DNA of 64,000 nt from Chenopodium formosanum. Its lineage: Eukaryota > Streptophyta > Magnoliopsida > Caryophyllales > Amaranthaceae. Of the stretch, positions 47,901-56,058 are shown one piece after another. Under the pieces are notes generated by a model that did no database searches, was not told where the DNA came from, and saw only the letters and a program-made list of their open reading frames with translations. The translations under genes and the position numbers were made by a program. How positions within the stretch are numbered: the stretch's first letter is position 1; every line of letters starts with the position of its first letter. The stretch lies in assembly GCA_024500155.1 (NCBI GenBank), contig CM044880.1:16248379-16312378 (forward strand), read 5' to 3'.

Positions 47901-50900
47901 ACGATTTTTCAAAGTCAATTTTAATCGCCATAAGACCCTTTCCTCCTTTCTTATTCTGCATTGTATAAATGACCTCTTGAACAATCACAATATTATCTGT
48001 GATAGATTTGTCTCCCAGGAACAAAACTTGTCTGAGTACAAAATGTTAAGTGTGGCATCGTTGGTTTAATACGGTTGACAATAGCCTTCATAGTAATTTT
48101 GTAAGCCACATTACATAGGCTAATAGGTTGATATTGAGTTGCAAGCTCTGGGGTATCAACTTTTGGAATAAGTACTATAAAAGTATCATTCAAGTTTTCC
48201 GAGAGACCCTTCCCATTTAAAGCATCAAGCGCCACTTTGTAAACATCGTCCGCAACTAAATCCCAATGTTTTTGGAAGAACAAAGGTTGAAAACCGTCAG
48301 AACTGGGGCCTTCATGGCTTCTATTTCGAACACATCCTAAACTATTTCACATTTTGCAAAGGGTCGAGATAACATATCCAAATTCTATTCGTGAATTTTG
48401 GAAAGATGTCTATTGGCATTGGACCATGGTTGTGCTGCACCTCATCCTTGCATAAATTTTTAAAATAAGAGACTATATTTTCTTGTATACGCTCTTTTTC
48501 ATAAATCCACTCACCATTAGCACTCTCTTTAATGACAGTGATGTTATTCCTTCAACATCTAGCAATCATGCTCAAATGGAAAGAGGTATTATGATCCTCG
48601 TCTTGAATCCAATCAACCCTCGACTTTTGATACCAAAGTAACTCCTCCTGCTCTGGAACCTCATCAACTTCTTTACGGAGTTTAGCTTCAAGCTTAATAA
48701 GATCCCTTGAATTTTTTTCGGATAGACACTTTTGGACACTAGCAATTCGTGCTAGCAAGTTTCTCTTTTTTTGAAAAATATTATGGAATACAATTTTATT
48801 CAATTCTTGCAAATCATCACTAATTTTCTTAAGTAAAGGTACTAGGGGGTGCTCTTATCCCATTTCTCTTGAATAAAGCCACAAAAATTCTCGTGAGACA
48901 ACCATGTTGGCTGGAATTTGAACGATTTATTAATAAATGAAATTGGTGCAAAATCATTCAGAGCAATCAGAAGAGGAAAATGATTCGATTGGACCGCATG
49001 TAAATTCTTAGCCTCAACAATTGTAAAATGAAGACTCCATTCCCCATTACATAATGCCCTATCAAGACAAGCACTAGTACGAGTAGCAATGGAGTTGCCT
49101 CTAGCCAAGTGTGATTCGGGCCACTAAATTCAATCTCTAACAAGTTCATATCCTCCATCCATTCATTGAAACGAGCCACTCACCTAGAGGTTTCAGGACA
49201 ACTAGCACTACGCTCATGAGTATCGTTGAAATCACTAGCTACCATCCATGGTTTGTTATGAGTCGCTGCAAAATCTTTTAGTTCACGCTATAAATAACTT
49301 CTTTTTGTTCGATCTGATTTTGCATAAACTGCAGTAAAATACCATGGATCACCCCCAACTCGTCTAGTATCCATAGTACTATGCTGATTATGTTGTAAGA
49401 TTAGCTCAACTGTCACAAGGTCGAGCTTCAAGTACACCCAAATTCCCCCACTAAATCCTTGTGCATCCACTGTAGTGTGACCCACATATCCTAAGATGGT
49501 AGAAATTCTTTTAGCTTGTTGCCCCCACCATATGAGTTTCAACAAGTACAAAAAATTAGGTTTATGGTTTATTATTACTTCACACAAAGCACTAATAAAA
49601 GTGCGACTACTGGCCCCTTGCACATTCCACACCATGCATGAATGAAATAGGCAAAGAATTTGGTGCTGAATTTGGAATCGTATCTTCCATTAAAATAGGT
49701 AGATGGTACAGAACCAACATAAGCATTAGATATTAATCTCCTTAAGCGACTTACTTCATTGGGTATCCTCAAAGTGAACACCAATTCCATCGGGTCAGGG
49801 ATCGATTCCATCTATGATTCGATCCTCATTTCCATTACATTTGTTGGGGGTCTGTTATGCCTAAGTATGGTTTCTCCATAGGTTGACCCATGCAAAGAAT
49901 TTTGTCCGTCAGTATCATTATTAGTTGGATAACATTCGATGGTGGGGGAAATATGGGTGAGGTCCTTCTAGAGTTCATCTTGTAAGGCAGTGTCTATGGC
50001 TTTTTAGAGTTCCTCTGGTTTCTTCTGTGCATCAGCAACCTTCAAGAGATCAAATATTGAATTTTCCTTCCCAAGTTTAACTTTGGAAATAAAAGATTGT
50101 ACTAGATATTTCGGAAAATTCACATTTGTAGTTGGCCCAAGAAGTTTACTTCTTTGCGTTGCTATTTTAGTAGCTTTAGCAAAATATTTTTTTTCTTGTT
50201 ATTTGTCTTGCCTTCACCTCTAATATCTTGAGTAGTTTTTCCAAAATTAAAGGAGCTAACTTTTGGTAAAATTTTGAATTGGTTTTTGGATTGATCACCA
50301 AGATTTATTGTAGGAATATTTCCCTCTTAAATAGAAGAGGATTTATTCAAATATTTTGAAGTTTCCCCTGTTCCCAAATTAATAGCATGTCCATGATTAT
50401 CATTTGCCAAAGAATCTGTCAAATTATTATCTTCTATTACCCCTTGAGAATCAAGGATATCAAAACTTGATTTATTTGCTTCAATGCCCCCATAGATTTA
50501 GTAGCATTTCTTGGCAAGTGTTGACTATTATCTTTGTTCAAATTCTGACCTTCTTTTCCTTGACCCGACCCATTTTTTCCAGTCTCTAGTTTCTCTTGCG
50601 ACCCATTTTTTCACCAACATCCAATCCCCAAAATCATCCATGTCTTCTGGTTTAGCAGGAGGTTCTCTATTATGTTCTTCGATGACTTCTAAACGACTAT
50701 TGACATAATCAATAACAATGTTATCAGATGGATGTTTTGAGGCACATTGATCTTCAACATGACAAAGTTTTCCATATTTGTAACAAAGCATTTTGATCCC
50801 TTCATATTGAATCCTCCAAATTTTCCCTTTTAGCCTGAATTTTGCTAACAAGGGTTTAGAGAGATCAATCTCAACACTTTGCTAAATTTTGCACCAACCT

Positions 50901-53900
50901 TCTTGAAGAACTCTTTATCAAATTACTCAACAGATAGATTAGGGATCCTAAACCACACAATTAGTACATTGATGGAGGCCTCTTCCGGCAGGGGCAGATC
51001 TATTAAGGTGCACAGTGAGTCACGTGACTCACCAGCAAACAAAAAAAAAAAAAAAAAATCTAAGAGACCGCCTATTACATATAGGCGATCTCTTTGTTGC
51101 TTCTATTTGAGATTTGCCCACTGTCAGTTTTTTAAATATCAAAGAGACCGCCTATTAAAATATCAGATAGGTGGTCTCTTTGTTGCTGCTATAGCCACCA
51201 TGTCATTAGAGACCTGTTATCTAGATAACAGTTCTCTTTTTGTCAGCCATTGTTAGAATAATTTTTTGCGCTGCTTTCATATTTCATTAAAGAGACATGT
51301 TATATTTAATAACGGGTCTCTTAAGTTATCTAACTTTTTTTTTAATAATTCTTGTTTTTAAGTAAAAAAATCATAAAGTTAGTTTAATGTAATAGTTTTA
51401 TAGTATGTAGTTTATATCCTATTTTTGGATTGAAATCATTTTGGTGAAATATAATTTTTTTTATATAATTTTTGGATTGAAACAAGTGATTAATTATTGA
51501 TGGTGACTCATAAGTTCGAAAATTATGGATCCGCCACTGTCTTCCGGGATGAAATTTACAATCCATTTCCTTATTGTGAGATCGATACTTGCCGTCAATA
51601 AGCCATGGACCTTGCATAAGAACATAATTGTAGTCATCCACAATATTGAAACGAGCAATGAAATACTTGCATCCAATATCCGTTAGGAATAACTCTCCTT
51701 TCAATTTCCATTTACGCTTGAGACGCTTCATTAGTCCCATATAGCTTAGGCTACCATCGAACATCCGAATTATCAGAGTATGCTTCTAAGGCTTGCGCAT
51801 AGCCCTCGTCTCCTCATTAGTAAGTAAAATGATAGGGCACCTATCACTATCTTCCATTCCTTTCAGGGCTTCGTCATCATCAGATACATCATCTTCCTCC
51901 GAATCGATGTGATTGTATCTTCCTCCGAATCAATGTGATTACCCAGATCAACATGAGATGCAAACTGTGTTGAAGCTGATACTTAGAAAAATATTATAAG
52001 ATAGAACAATAAAAGATAACAATGAAAGACAAGAGATAAGACTTAGAAATTGAAACTCATACTATTCGATTAATACTCTGCATACAAAAGACCAAACTTA
52101 CAAGGATTTAAATAGGACCAAAAAGTCAAGCACAACTACCTCCTAATTTCAAGCCCACTAAACACATTATCCTACTAACTGAACAAACATAAGTTACGTG
52201 ACTAAATAAATAATGCTCCACTAACAAATAATATTCCTTAACCAAGACACTCACTTTGACTAAGTACAAAACCAAAAACAATATTCCTAAAAATACTCCA
52301 ACTAAGTTTGAATTAATCAACCAACAAACTGAGTATATATCTCTCATACGATTTCTAAAAGATTTGGTTGTAGCACCTAGGGTTGGTGGATTTTGTTGTT
52401 GTATTCCTCCCACAAGGACAGGTGTATTCCCTTGCCGACCCTGTGCAAAGTCTGGAATTTCCACCTCCACTGCAGTAGTGTTTGGATTAACCTCCTGGTT
52501 CTCTTCTCGGTTGAAAATCAAATGAGTGATTTTACTCTTTGGTTTCTTGTTAGATCTTGCTAGTGCGTTGGTCAACCATGTCGACGGAGGGGGGGTGGGT
52601 TTTGCTGGTTATCGTCTATTTCACCTTTTCTACCATGCATGATACTCTTTCTCGCTCATGTGCTTTCTAGTAGACATTCAGAAGTAAGGAGTGTTGGGCG
52701 TTAAAGAAAGTAATACAATTGGTTATTAGAAAAGGACAATTTTTAAAAAAATGTCATGGCCATTTCTTTCACTTATCTAAACTTACCTAGTTATCTTATG
52801 TTACCTTTTGTCAAAACTTAATTTAATAATAATTCATATTTGAATAACCCTTATTTCATGTTTCATAAATTCAAATAATATAGAATAATAGTTATTGCTT
52901 AAACTTAGCCATCACATAGCTACAGATGAAATTTGTAAATACGAATTTGGAAATTTTGACTAGAATTACCCTAAATATAGGGTCATTTGTGAACAACTAC
53001 CCATTTTTTTATTTGTTTGGAACTATCCAGAAGTTACAAAATGTTTGAGTAGTACTACCCATAAACGTTTTCCGTCCAATCAAGACGTTATTGGGTCCAC
53101 TTTTTTCACTTTTCCCACTTAAATAACTCCCCTAATTACCTTCTTCCTCCTCCCTAATTAACTTCCCCTCCATTCACTCTCAAAAAATCCAAGAGAATAT
53201 TCTCAATCAATTGAACACAAATTCTCAATTATTCAAGTAATGTTTCTTACTTTTCTTTTAATTCATTGTTTATTGTATTTGTTTACAAGTTTTAATTGAA
53301 CGCAATTAACATAATTAGGAGTAAGTTTGTGTTTTGAATTAAGGTTTATGGGTTCAAATAAATTTAGGGGTTTTGATTTCTAGGGTTTAGGGGTTCAACT
53401 AAGTTCTAGGTTTCGGTTATTTTGACTTTGAGATTGAATTCAATTGCATTTTAATTACTAATTGGCCGTTGTAATTGGTATGATTTCTAATTGGCCATTG
53501 TAATTGGTAGGATGTCTAAATTTGGGTGTTTCGATTTCTAGGGTTTAGGGGAAGTTAAGTAGGGATGAGAGAGAAGGTAATTAGGGGAGATAATTAAGTG
53601 GGAGAAGTGAAAAAGTGGGCCCCATTAACGTTTTTTTGGACAGAAAACGTTAATGTGTTGTGCTACCAAAATTTTTTTTAACTTCTAGGTAGTTCTTAAC
53701 GAATAAAAAAAAAGGTAGTTATTCACAAATGATTCTATCTTTAGGGTAATTCTTGACATAATTTCCTAAGAATTTTAATATTTTGTCCAAAACAAAAATA
53801 TCATTTGATTGGCACGTCTCGCTAAAAGATCCATCAAAACCTAAATCATGACATCATTCCAGGAATTGTGTTGTACAAAGTACTTTTCTCCGTTACTTGC

Positions 53901-54155
53901 AATATATAGTTAGAAAATTTGGTTATACAATTGCATGTAAAAGTGGAGGGTAGTTGAGTATTTAAATTGTAAAGTAAGGGTACTTTTATCCCAAATTAAT
54001 TAATGATTTAAAAAGAAAAAATCCTAAATTTATATACAAATTAAAAAGGAACATCTTAAATGAAAACGTAAAAAAAAAAAAAAAAAAAAAAAAGAAAGAA
54101 AATGGAAGGAGTATGTGAAATATTGTTGGATAGTCTCAAACTCTCAATATATCTT

Positions 54156-54188
<33 letters not shown>

Positions 54189-54997
54189 AAAAACACTCTC
54201 AATGTATCTTTTTAATCAAAAATACTATTATTATTTTTAATGCTTTATCATTGAGATATATATTTGGATAGAAGGATAGGCTATTTTATACATTAATGGT
54301 CAAAATTATACTTTGATTAGGGATGACAATTTAATCTGAGCTCGATTCGAATCCGATTCGATCTTCCCGAATTCGTTTAAAATTAGTTCGAATACAAATC
54401 CTATAAAATAAATCTGAATCTAAAATGGAGGCGAATCGGACATGGATCGTACGCAAAGTCCGACGGAGTCCGATTTGAGTCCGATTCCATCAGTATGAGC
54501 ATATGCTTTATACATTGGGACAATTGTTTGCTTTTTTGTAGCAAATTTTGTTATGTAACTTAGTTTAGAATTTAAATACGTTATGTTTAAACTTTATTTG
54601 GTATGACAATATAAGCCATTATAGGTATATGAAATTACAAAAAAAAAAAAGGATTATTTCAAGGGTCGTGTAAATGGATCGGATTCGGATCCGAAAATTA
54701 CGAGTTGGGTCGGATTCGTTTTTGAATTCCGAGTCCAGGGTTCGTTTACTAAATAGATCGGATTTGGATTTAGCCACATCTGACCCGAATCTGATCCATT
54801 GTCATTCCTAGCTTTAATGATTAACATGCATGATGTAAGAAATAAAGGAATACATGTATTAAAAAACAGAAGAAAATTTTCATTGGATTTTCATACCGGT
54901 TGAAACATGTAAAAAAAGTACGAGTTTCTTGCAATCCATTGCATACGTGAGAAGTCTTGAAATTCCTCTCACATTCACGTCAAGGAGCACATCATAC
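33440..54997 (-). CDS. Fatty acyl-CoA reductase (alcohol-forming), 3' six exons, partial
   Basis: Six minus-strand exons join in phase through canonical GT-AG sites to give about 351 residues, matching the C-terminal 70% of plant fatty acyl-CoA reductases (usually about 490 residues). These enzymes reduce C16-C30 acyl-CoA or acyl-ACP to primary alcohols with NAD(P)H, for wax, suberin or pollen-wall lipids. Key features: VSTA before the active-site region, the YxxxK catalytic pair (YVLTK), VIIRPTFI, and the FAR_C domain ending in FDVKCIDWEDYFMN and GLTKHIL. No stop or frameshift occurs in any visible exon, so the gene may be functional. The first exons with the GxxGxxG nucleotide-binding motif were not found before the SIRE element at 56059. 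Introns total about 20.5 kb. Which FAR paralogue it is cannot be told. Confidence 0.92.
33619..33657 (-). repeat. 39-base poly-T tract at a splice acceptor
   Basis: The plus strand shows about 39 consecutive A. In the gene's sense this is a T run ending eight bases before the last exon, at the position of the polypyrimidine tract. Confidence 0.85.
34820..35847. mobile_element. Non-autonomous hAT element, 1028 bp
   Basis: Ends TAGTGGCGGATCC and GGATCTAGG-type inverse (AGATCCGCCACTG), with a perfect 8 bp duplication GGTGGATT (34812-34819 and 35848-35855). The interior has a direct tandem duplication of 218 bp (about 35335-35552 and 35553-35774). No transposase domain. Confidence 0.85.
35335..35774. 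repeat. 218 bp tandem duplication inside hAT
   Basis: Both copies contain ATCGTAATTATTTTTAATAA, CATATGTATGCAT and AGCTAAAATAAAGTCTGG. They differ at roughly a dozen positions. Confidence 0.85.
36100..36434 (-). CDS. FAR exon (linker and FAR_C domain)
   Basis: 335 bp from CTAG|GTACCT to TATG|GTAAAT. Begins VPVDIVANAIIVAIANHA, the conserved end of the NAD-binding domain in FARs, then VYHLASS and FMYCCNYFTLNPF of the C-terminal domain. In phase with both neighbours. Confidence 0.92.
36519..36809 (+). mobile_element. TRIM (miniature LTR retrotransposon), 291 bp
   Basis: Two 72 bp terminal direct repeats (36519-36590 and 36738-36809) with ATAGAGTATAAAACATATTT and CTTTTGGTTGAGTTG. The first is directly followed by a primer site TGGTATTAGAGCC and the second preceded by a purine tract AAAGGGGTG. 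Flanking 5 bp duplication GTTTC (36514-36518 and 36810-36814) is perfect. No coding capacity. A relative lies at 44515-44765. Confidence 0.88.
36815..39688. other. Remainder of FAR intron: LTR-like foldback and strand-asymmetric block
   Basis: 37487-38074 may be a minus-strand LTR: a TGGTATCATGAGC-like primer site occurs in reverse at about 37473-37486, the outer end is AACTCTATCA, and 37620-38074 folds back on itself (GATAGAGTTGTGAGAAAGCT versus its inverse near 38055). A second block, about 38340-39140, is CCACC-rich then GGTGG-rich, resembling Mutator-like foldback elements, and shares a palindrome with the hAT at 23149. Neither has firm boundaries. A decayed miniature element (TTCCCTCTATCCCTATG) starts near 39434. 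Confidence 0.4.
39689..39770 (-). CDS. FAR exon (82 bp)
   Basis: From TTAG|GGGGATG to GATATT|GTAAGT. Encodes the third base of an Arg codon plus 27 residues containing LSYGEGQMQGILADP, matching the FAR segment VAYGKGxLxxFLADP. Confidence 0.9.
39836..41335. other. Intron segment, possible Mutator-like element carrying the 106 bp array
   Basis: Weak inverted similarity exists between about 39870-39945 and the complement of 41275-41335, around AATTATTGTCC and GTGTAC-like ends. This could be a decayed terminal-inverted-repeat element. There is no coding sequence. Pyrimidine-rich 39950-40110 is followed by the tandem array. Confidence 0.3.
40303..40862. repeat. Tandem repeat, 106 bp unit, about 5 copies, in FAR intron
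   Basis: The marker GAGGGTGACTTTTGTGAG recurs at 40381, 40488, 40594, 40700 and 40806, that is at 107, 106, 106 and 106 bp. Each unit is itself built of shorter AAGGGTAACTT-like modules. Confidence 0.92.
41330..41738. mobile_element. MITE-like element in FAR intron
   Basis: ATTGTTTGGTAGGAGGGATG on the left resembles the complement of the right end (TATCCCTTGAAACAAACAAAT). About 400 bp, AT-rich, no ORF. Superfamily and exact ends not determined. Confidence 0.4.
42039..42341. mobile_element. Stowaway-like MITE
   Basis: CTCTCTCCGTTTTTAAATAC on the left mirrors GAATTTAAAAACAGATGGAAT on the right, flanked by TA dinucleotides. The ends resemble the CTCCCTCCGT termini of plant mariner-derived MITEs. 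A short tandem duplication of the left end occurs at 42058-42105. Confidence 0.5.
42546..43126. mobile_element. Mutator-like MITE with long inverted ends, 581 bp
   Basis: Inverted arms of roughly 180 bp start GGAAATTTTGCAAAAA on each side, with flanking 9 bp duplications TAATTTGTA and TAAATTGTA (one mismatch), as expected for Mutator-type insertion. The interior is CCACC-rich. The small ORFs at 42635-42895 lie in it and look non-coding. Confidence 0.8.
43316..43345. repeat. AAAT microsatellite
   Basis: About seven AAAT units, 34 bases before (3' side in gene sense) the FAR exon at 43379. Confidence 0.8.
43379..43540 (-). CDS. FAR exon carrying the YxxxK active site
   Basis: 162 bp from CTATTCTTAG-side acceptor (AATAG|GACC) to ACAG|GTAAAA. 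Contains KMHGYSNTYVLTKVMGEM, where Tyr and Lys of YVLTK are the catalytic pair of this short-chain dehydrogenase-like family, then VIIRPTFIGNSLQEPFAGWI. Confidence 0.93.
43639..43892. mobile_element. hAT MITE, 254 bp, in FAR intron
   Basis: Ends TAGGGGTGAACA and inverse of ATGCACACCCCTA, with perfect 8 bp duplications GCTTTGAC (43631-43638 and 43893-43900). Subterminal GGACCGGTTTACGCG repeats, as in Ac-like elements. The ORF at 43609-43797 is not a gene. Confidence 0.9.
44188..44392 (-). CDS. FAR exon after VSTA
   Basis: 205 bp from CATAG|CTTTTG to AGAAG|GTAACC. Completes the Ala of VSTA, then FVTLKAVGVVQENPIVM and a variable acidic region ending IKLGMR. The family usually has Tyr where this copy has Phe after VSTA. 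In phase with both flanking exons. Confidence 0.88.
44515..44765 (-). mobile_element. Second TRIM copy, 251 bp
   Basis: Two 72 bp terminal repeats (44515-44586 and 44694-44765) related to those at 36519, here on the minus strand. The minus strand shows primer site TGGTATTAAAGTCC (44680-44693) next to the 5' repeat. Flanking GAATT/CAATT is a 5 bp duplication with one mismatch. Confidence 0.85.
44915..45447. mobile_element. Ac-like hAT element, 533 bp, inserted in the LINE target duplication
   Basis: Ends TAGGGATGGCAAT and inverse of ATTGCCAGATTTA, with perfect 8 bp duplications GTAGACAC (44907-44914 and 45448-45455). The interior has a short tandem GGACGGATATGGATGAT repeat near 45310-45340. 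The duplicated octamer is part of the LINE's own target duplication. Confidence 0.85.
45660..49812 (-). pseudogene. LINE ORF2: endonuclease, reverse transcriptase, zf-RVT, RNase H
   Basis: In transcript order: apurinic-type endonuclease (VWNVQGASSRTFISAL, then ASDFNDTHERS, 49635-49200); reverse transcriptase (LIPKVDTPELATQYQPISL, KIDFEKSYDRLKWEF, GIRQGDPLSPYLFVL, and catalytic FADD at about 47590); a zinc-finger region near 46330-46420; and an RNase H domain (GGGGLIQDYTGNFIHGF, AAELKAIKYGL) at 45689-46030. Numerous frameshifts and stops. In RNase H the first catalytic Asp is replaced (LNTN instead of LNTD). Normally this protein nicks target DNA and copies the element RNA. Confidence 0.88.
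50989..51539. mobile_element. hAT element, 551 bp, with tandem hairpins
   Basis: Ends CAGGGGCAGATC and inverse of GGATCCGCCACTG (CAGTGGCGGATC), with perfect 8 bp duplications TCTTCCGG (50981-50988 and 51540-51547). The interior has four successive palindromes of 35-50 bp built on AGAGACCGCCTATTA ... TAGGCGATCTCT and relatives. No transposase. Splits LINE ORF1. Confidence 0.9.
51968..52326 (-). mobile_element. Solo LTR, copia-like, 359 bp
   Basis: Plus-strand ends TGTTG and CAACA with perfect 5 bp duplications AACTG (51963-51967 and 52327-52331). Read on the minus strand it has a TATTTAAATCC box near 52105 and a short R/U5-like tail. It splits the LINE ORF1 amino part. The superfamily assignment is tentative. 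Confidence 0.82.
52949..53766. mobile_element. Mutator-like foldback element, 818 bp
   Basis: Inverted arms of about 240 bp starting GGAAATT on both sides and sharing AGAATTACCCTAAA, TTAACGTTTT and CCCCTAATTACCTTC. Flanking 9 bp duplications are TACGAATTT and TAAGAATTT (one mismatch). No ORF. Lies in the largest FAR intron. Confidence 0.85.
53776..54317. other. Intron remnant with homopolymer tracts
   Basis: No gene. A 25-base A run (54068-54095) and a T run of about 29 (54158-54187) flank a sequence in which CTCTCAATATATCTTTCT and CTCTCAATGTATCTTT form a short direct repeat around the T run, as at a small retro-insertion. Confidence 0.4.
54318..54810. mobile_element. Ac-like hAT element, 493 bp
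   Basis: Ends TAGGGATGACAATTT and inverse of ATTGTCATTCCTA; flanks ACTTTGAT and GCTTTAAT agree at 6 of 8 positions. Subterminal GGATCCGA/TCGGATTCG motifs. No ORF. Confidence 0.75.
54897..54997 (-). CDS. FAR exon, most 5' one visible
   Basis: 101 bp from CTACAG|GTATGATG to CAACCG|GTATGA. Encodes YDVLLDVNVRGISRLLTYAM then KKLVLFLHVST, matching FAR segment YDVALxINTxG..KKLKLFLHVSTA, which follows the SAATTNFDER region. The first base is the third of a codon, so an upstream exon must exist. Confidence 0.92.
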
Positions 54998-54999
54998 CT

Positions 55000-56058
55000 G
55001 TAGACGAAAGTAGTGTGTAAAATTTGAGTGGTGGAGTTGTTAGCTTATGGTTGGTGGGTGAAAGGGTGAGTTTTGTGCATGAGTAGAGGTGGTGGTGTCG
55101 GCTAGGCAGTAGTGGTGCTGGCTGTGGTAGTTGGACGTGGAATTAACAACAATGGGGTAGTTTGGTGGCTTAGCTTAGGTAGTTAGATAGTGGTGTACGT
55201 GTGGTTAGCTAATGGTTAAATTAGTAATTGCAGTCATCAAGGTTAAAATGAGCTTTCCTTAAAAAAAAAAAGTTAAGCAATGAGCTATAAAATTGTGGAT
55301 AGCTATTCTAATGAAGATTATATAGCGTGCTAGAGTTTCGCAAATCTAAAAGGTCCACCAAATAGAAAATGCAATAACTAAAGGCTACCAATTAGTAGTA
55401 TTTCATACCTGTGCTATGCCCATTTATTGATTGTTCTTTTTCGTTTCCTAGTCTTTCGTGTCTCTCTCTCTCTTTAGTTTAATATGGAGTACTTTAGAGA
55501 TTGTTTCGATTTACTGAAAATAATTTAACTGAACCCAACTTATTGAGGTTAAATAGAGTTCAAATGAATTGTTTATGAGAAAACGAAAATAGAAATTGAG
55601 CTGAACTGATTAGAACTGAACTAAACTAAATTGAAATTAAACTGAACAGAATAGGCCCTTAGTGTGGAATTGTAGACCTATTTTAATTCCCTATAAAAAC
55701 CTCTCTCAATCTCTCTCTCTTAATTTTTTATTTTTTTATTTTCTAAAAGTCTCTGCATAATACTTAATTAAGTTCTGCATAAAACTTAAGTTATGAACAA
55801 CTCTGATAGTATTAATATACTCCTATATAATATACAAGTAATGAATTGGTAACAATAATCGTAATGTTTTTACTAAACAATAACATAATATATGAATATA
55901 AATTGGCAACAATAATAGAAATGTTTTTACTAAACAATAACATGTAAAGAGACATTATATTACTTGTTTCATTATCTATGCAATATTTAGTTATTTACTA
56001 AAAATGGCTGCTATGTGCAACACAATTTTCTTTCCATTTATTAGTCTTTCTCTATATC
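55000..56058. other. AT-rich sequence upstream of the visible FAR exons
   Basis: Searched on the minus strand for the preceding FAR exon and the GxxGxxG motif; none convincing. A 57 bp-spaced direct duplication (AATTGGtAACAATAAT ... TTTTTACTAAACAATAACAT) lies at 55844-55942. Probably still intron. Confidence 0.45.

Larger units (their letters stand above)
49813..52575 (-). pseudogene. LINE ORF1 (DUF4283 and zinc knuckle)
   Basis: The amino part (52575-52332) begins MTNALARSNKKPKSKI. After the solo LTR comes the DUF4283-like nucleic-acid-binding domain (GELFLTDIGCKYFIARF, VLMQGPWLIDG; 51764-51548), cut by a hAT at 51539. The rest resumes as IPNLSVE and RIQYEGIKMLCYKYGKLCHV, a damaged CCHC knuckle, then GDWMLVKKW (50530-50640). 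The segment 49813-50527 is degenerate, with no clear frame. A TAG replaces the expected Trp after RAMRKP near 51790. Confidence 0.8.
45460..52667 (-). mobile_element. Full-length L1-type LINE with nested insertions
   Basis: Minus-strand element with a poly-A tail (T21 at 45460-45480), two degenerate ORFs and a 14 bp target duplication TAGTAGACAYTCAG (45446-45459 and 52668-52681, one mismatch). It spans 7208 bp including a 551 bp hAT and a 359 bp solo LTR in ORF1. It sits inside a FAR intron in the same orientation as the gene. Confidence 0.9.

Noticed and set aside
52126..52575. 149-codon ORF with a hydrophobic second half
   Set aside because: A fusion of LINE ORF1 N-terminus with an inserted solo LTR; the hydrophobic part is LTR sequence, not a membrane protein.
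55395..55430. Donor-like CACAG|GTATGAAA on the minus strand as a possible FAR exon
   Set aside because: The adjoining sequence shows no FAR motif in any frame.
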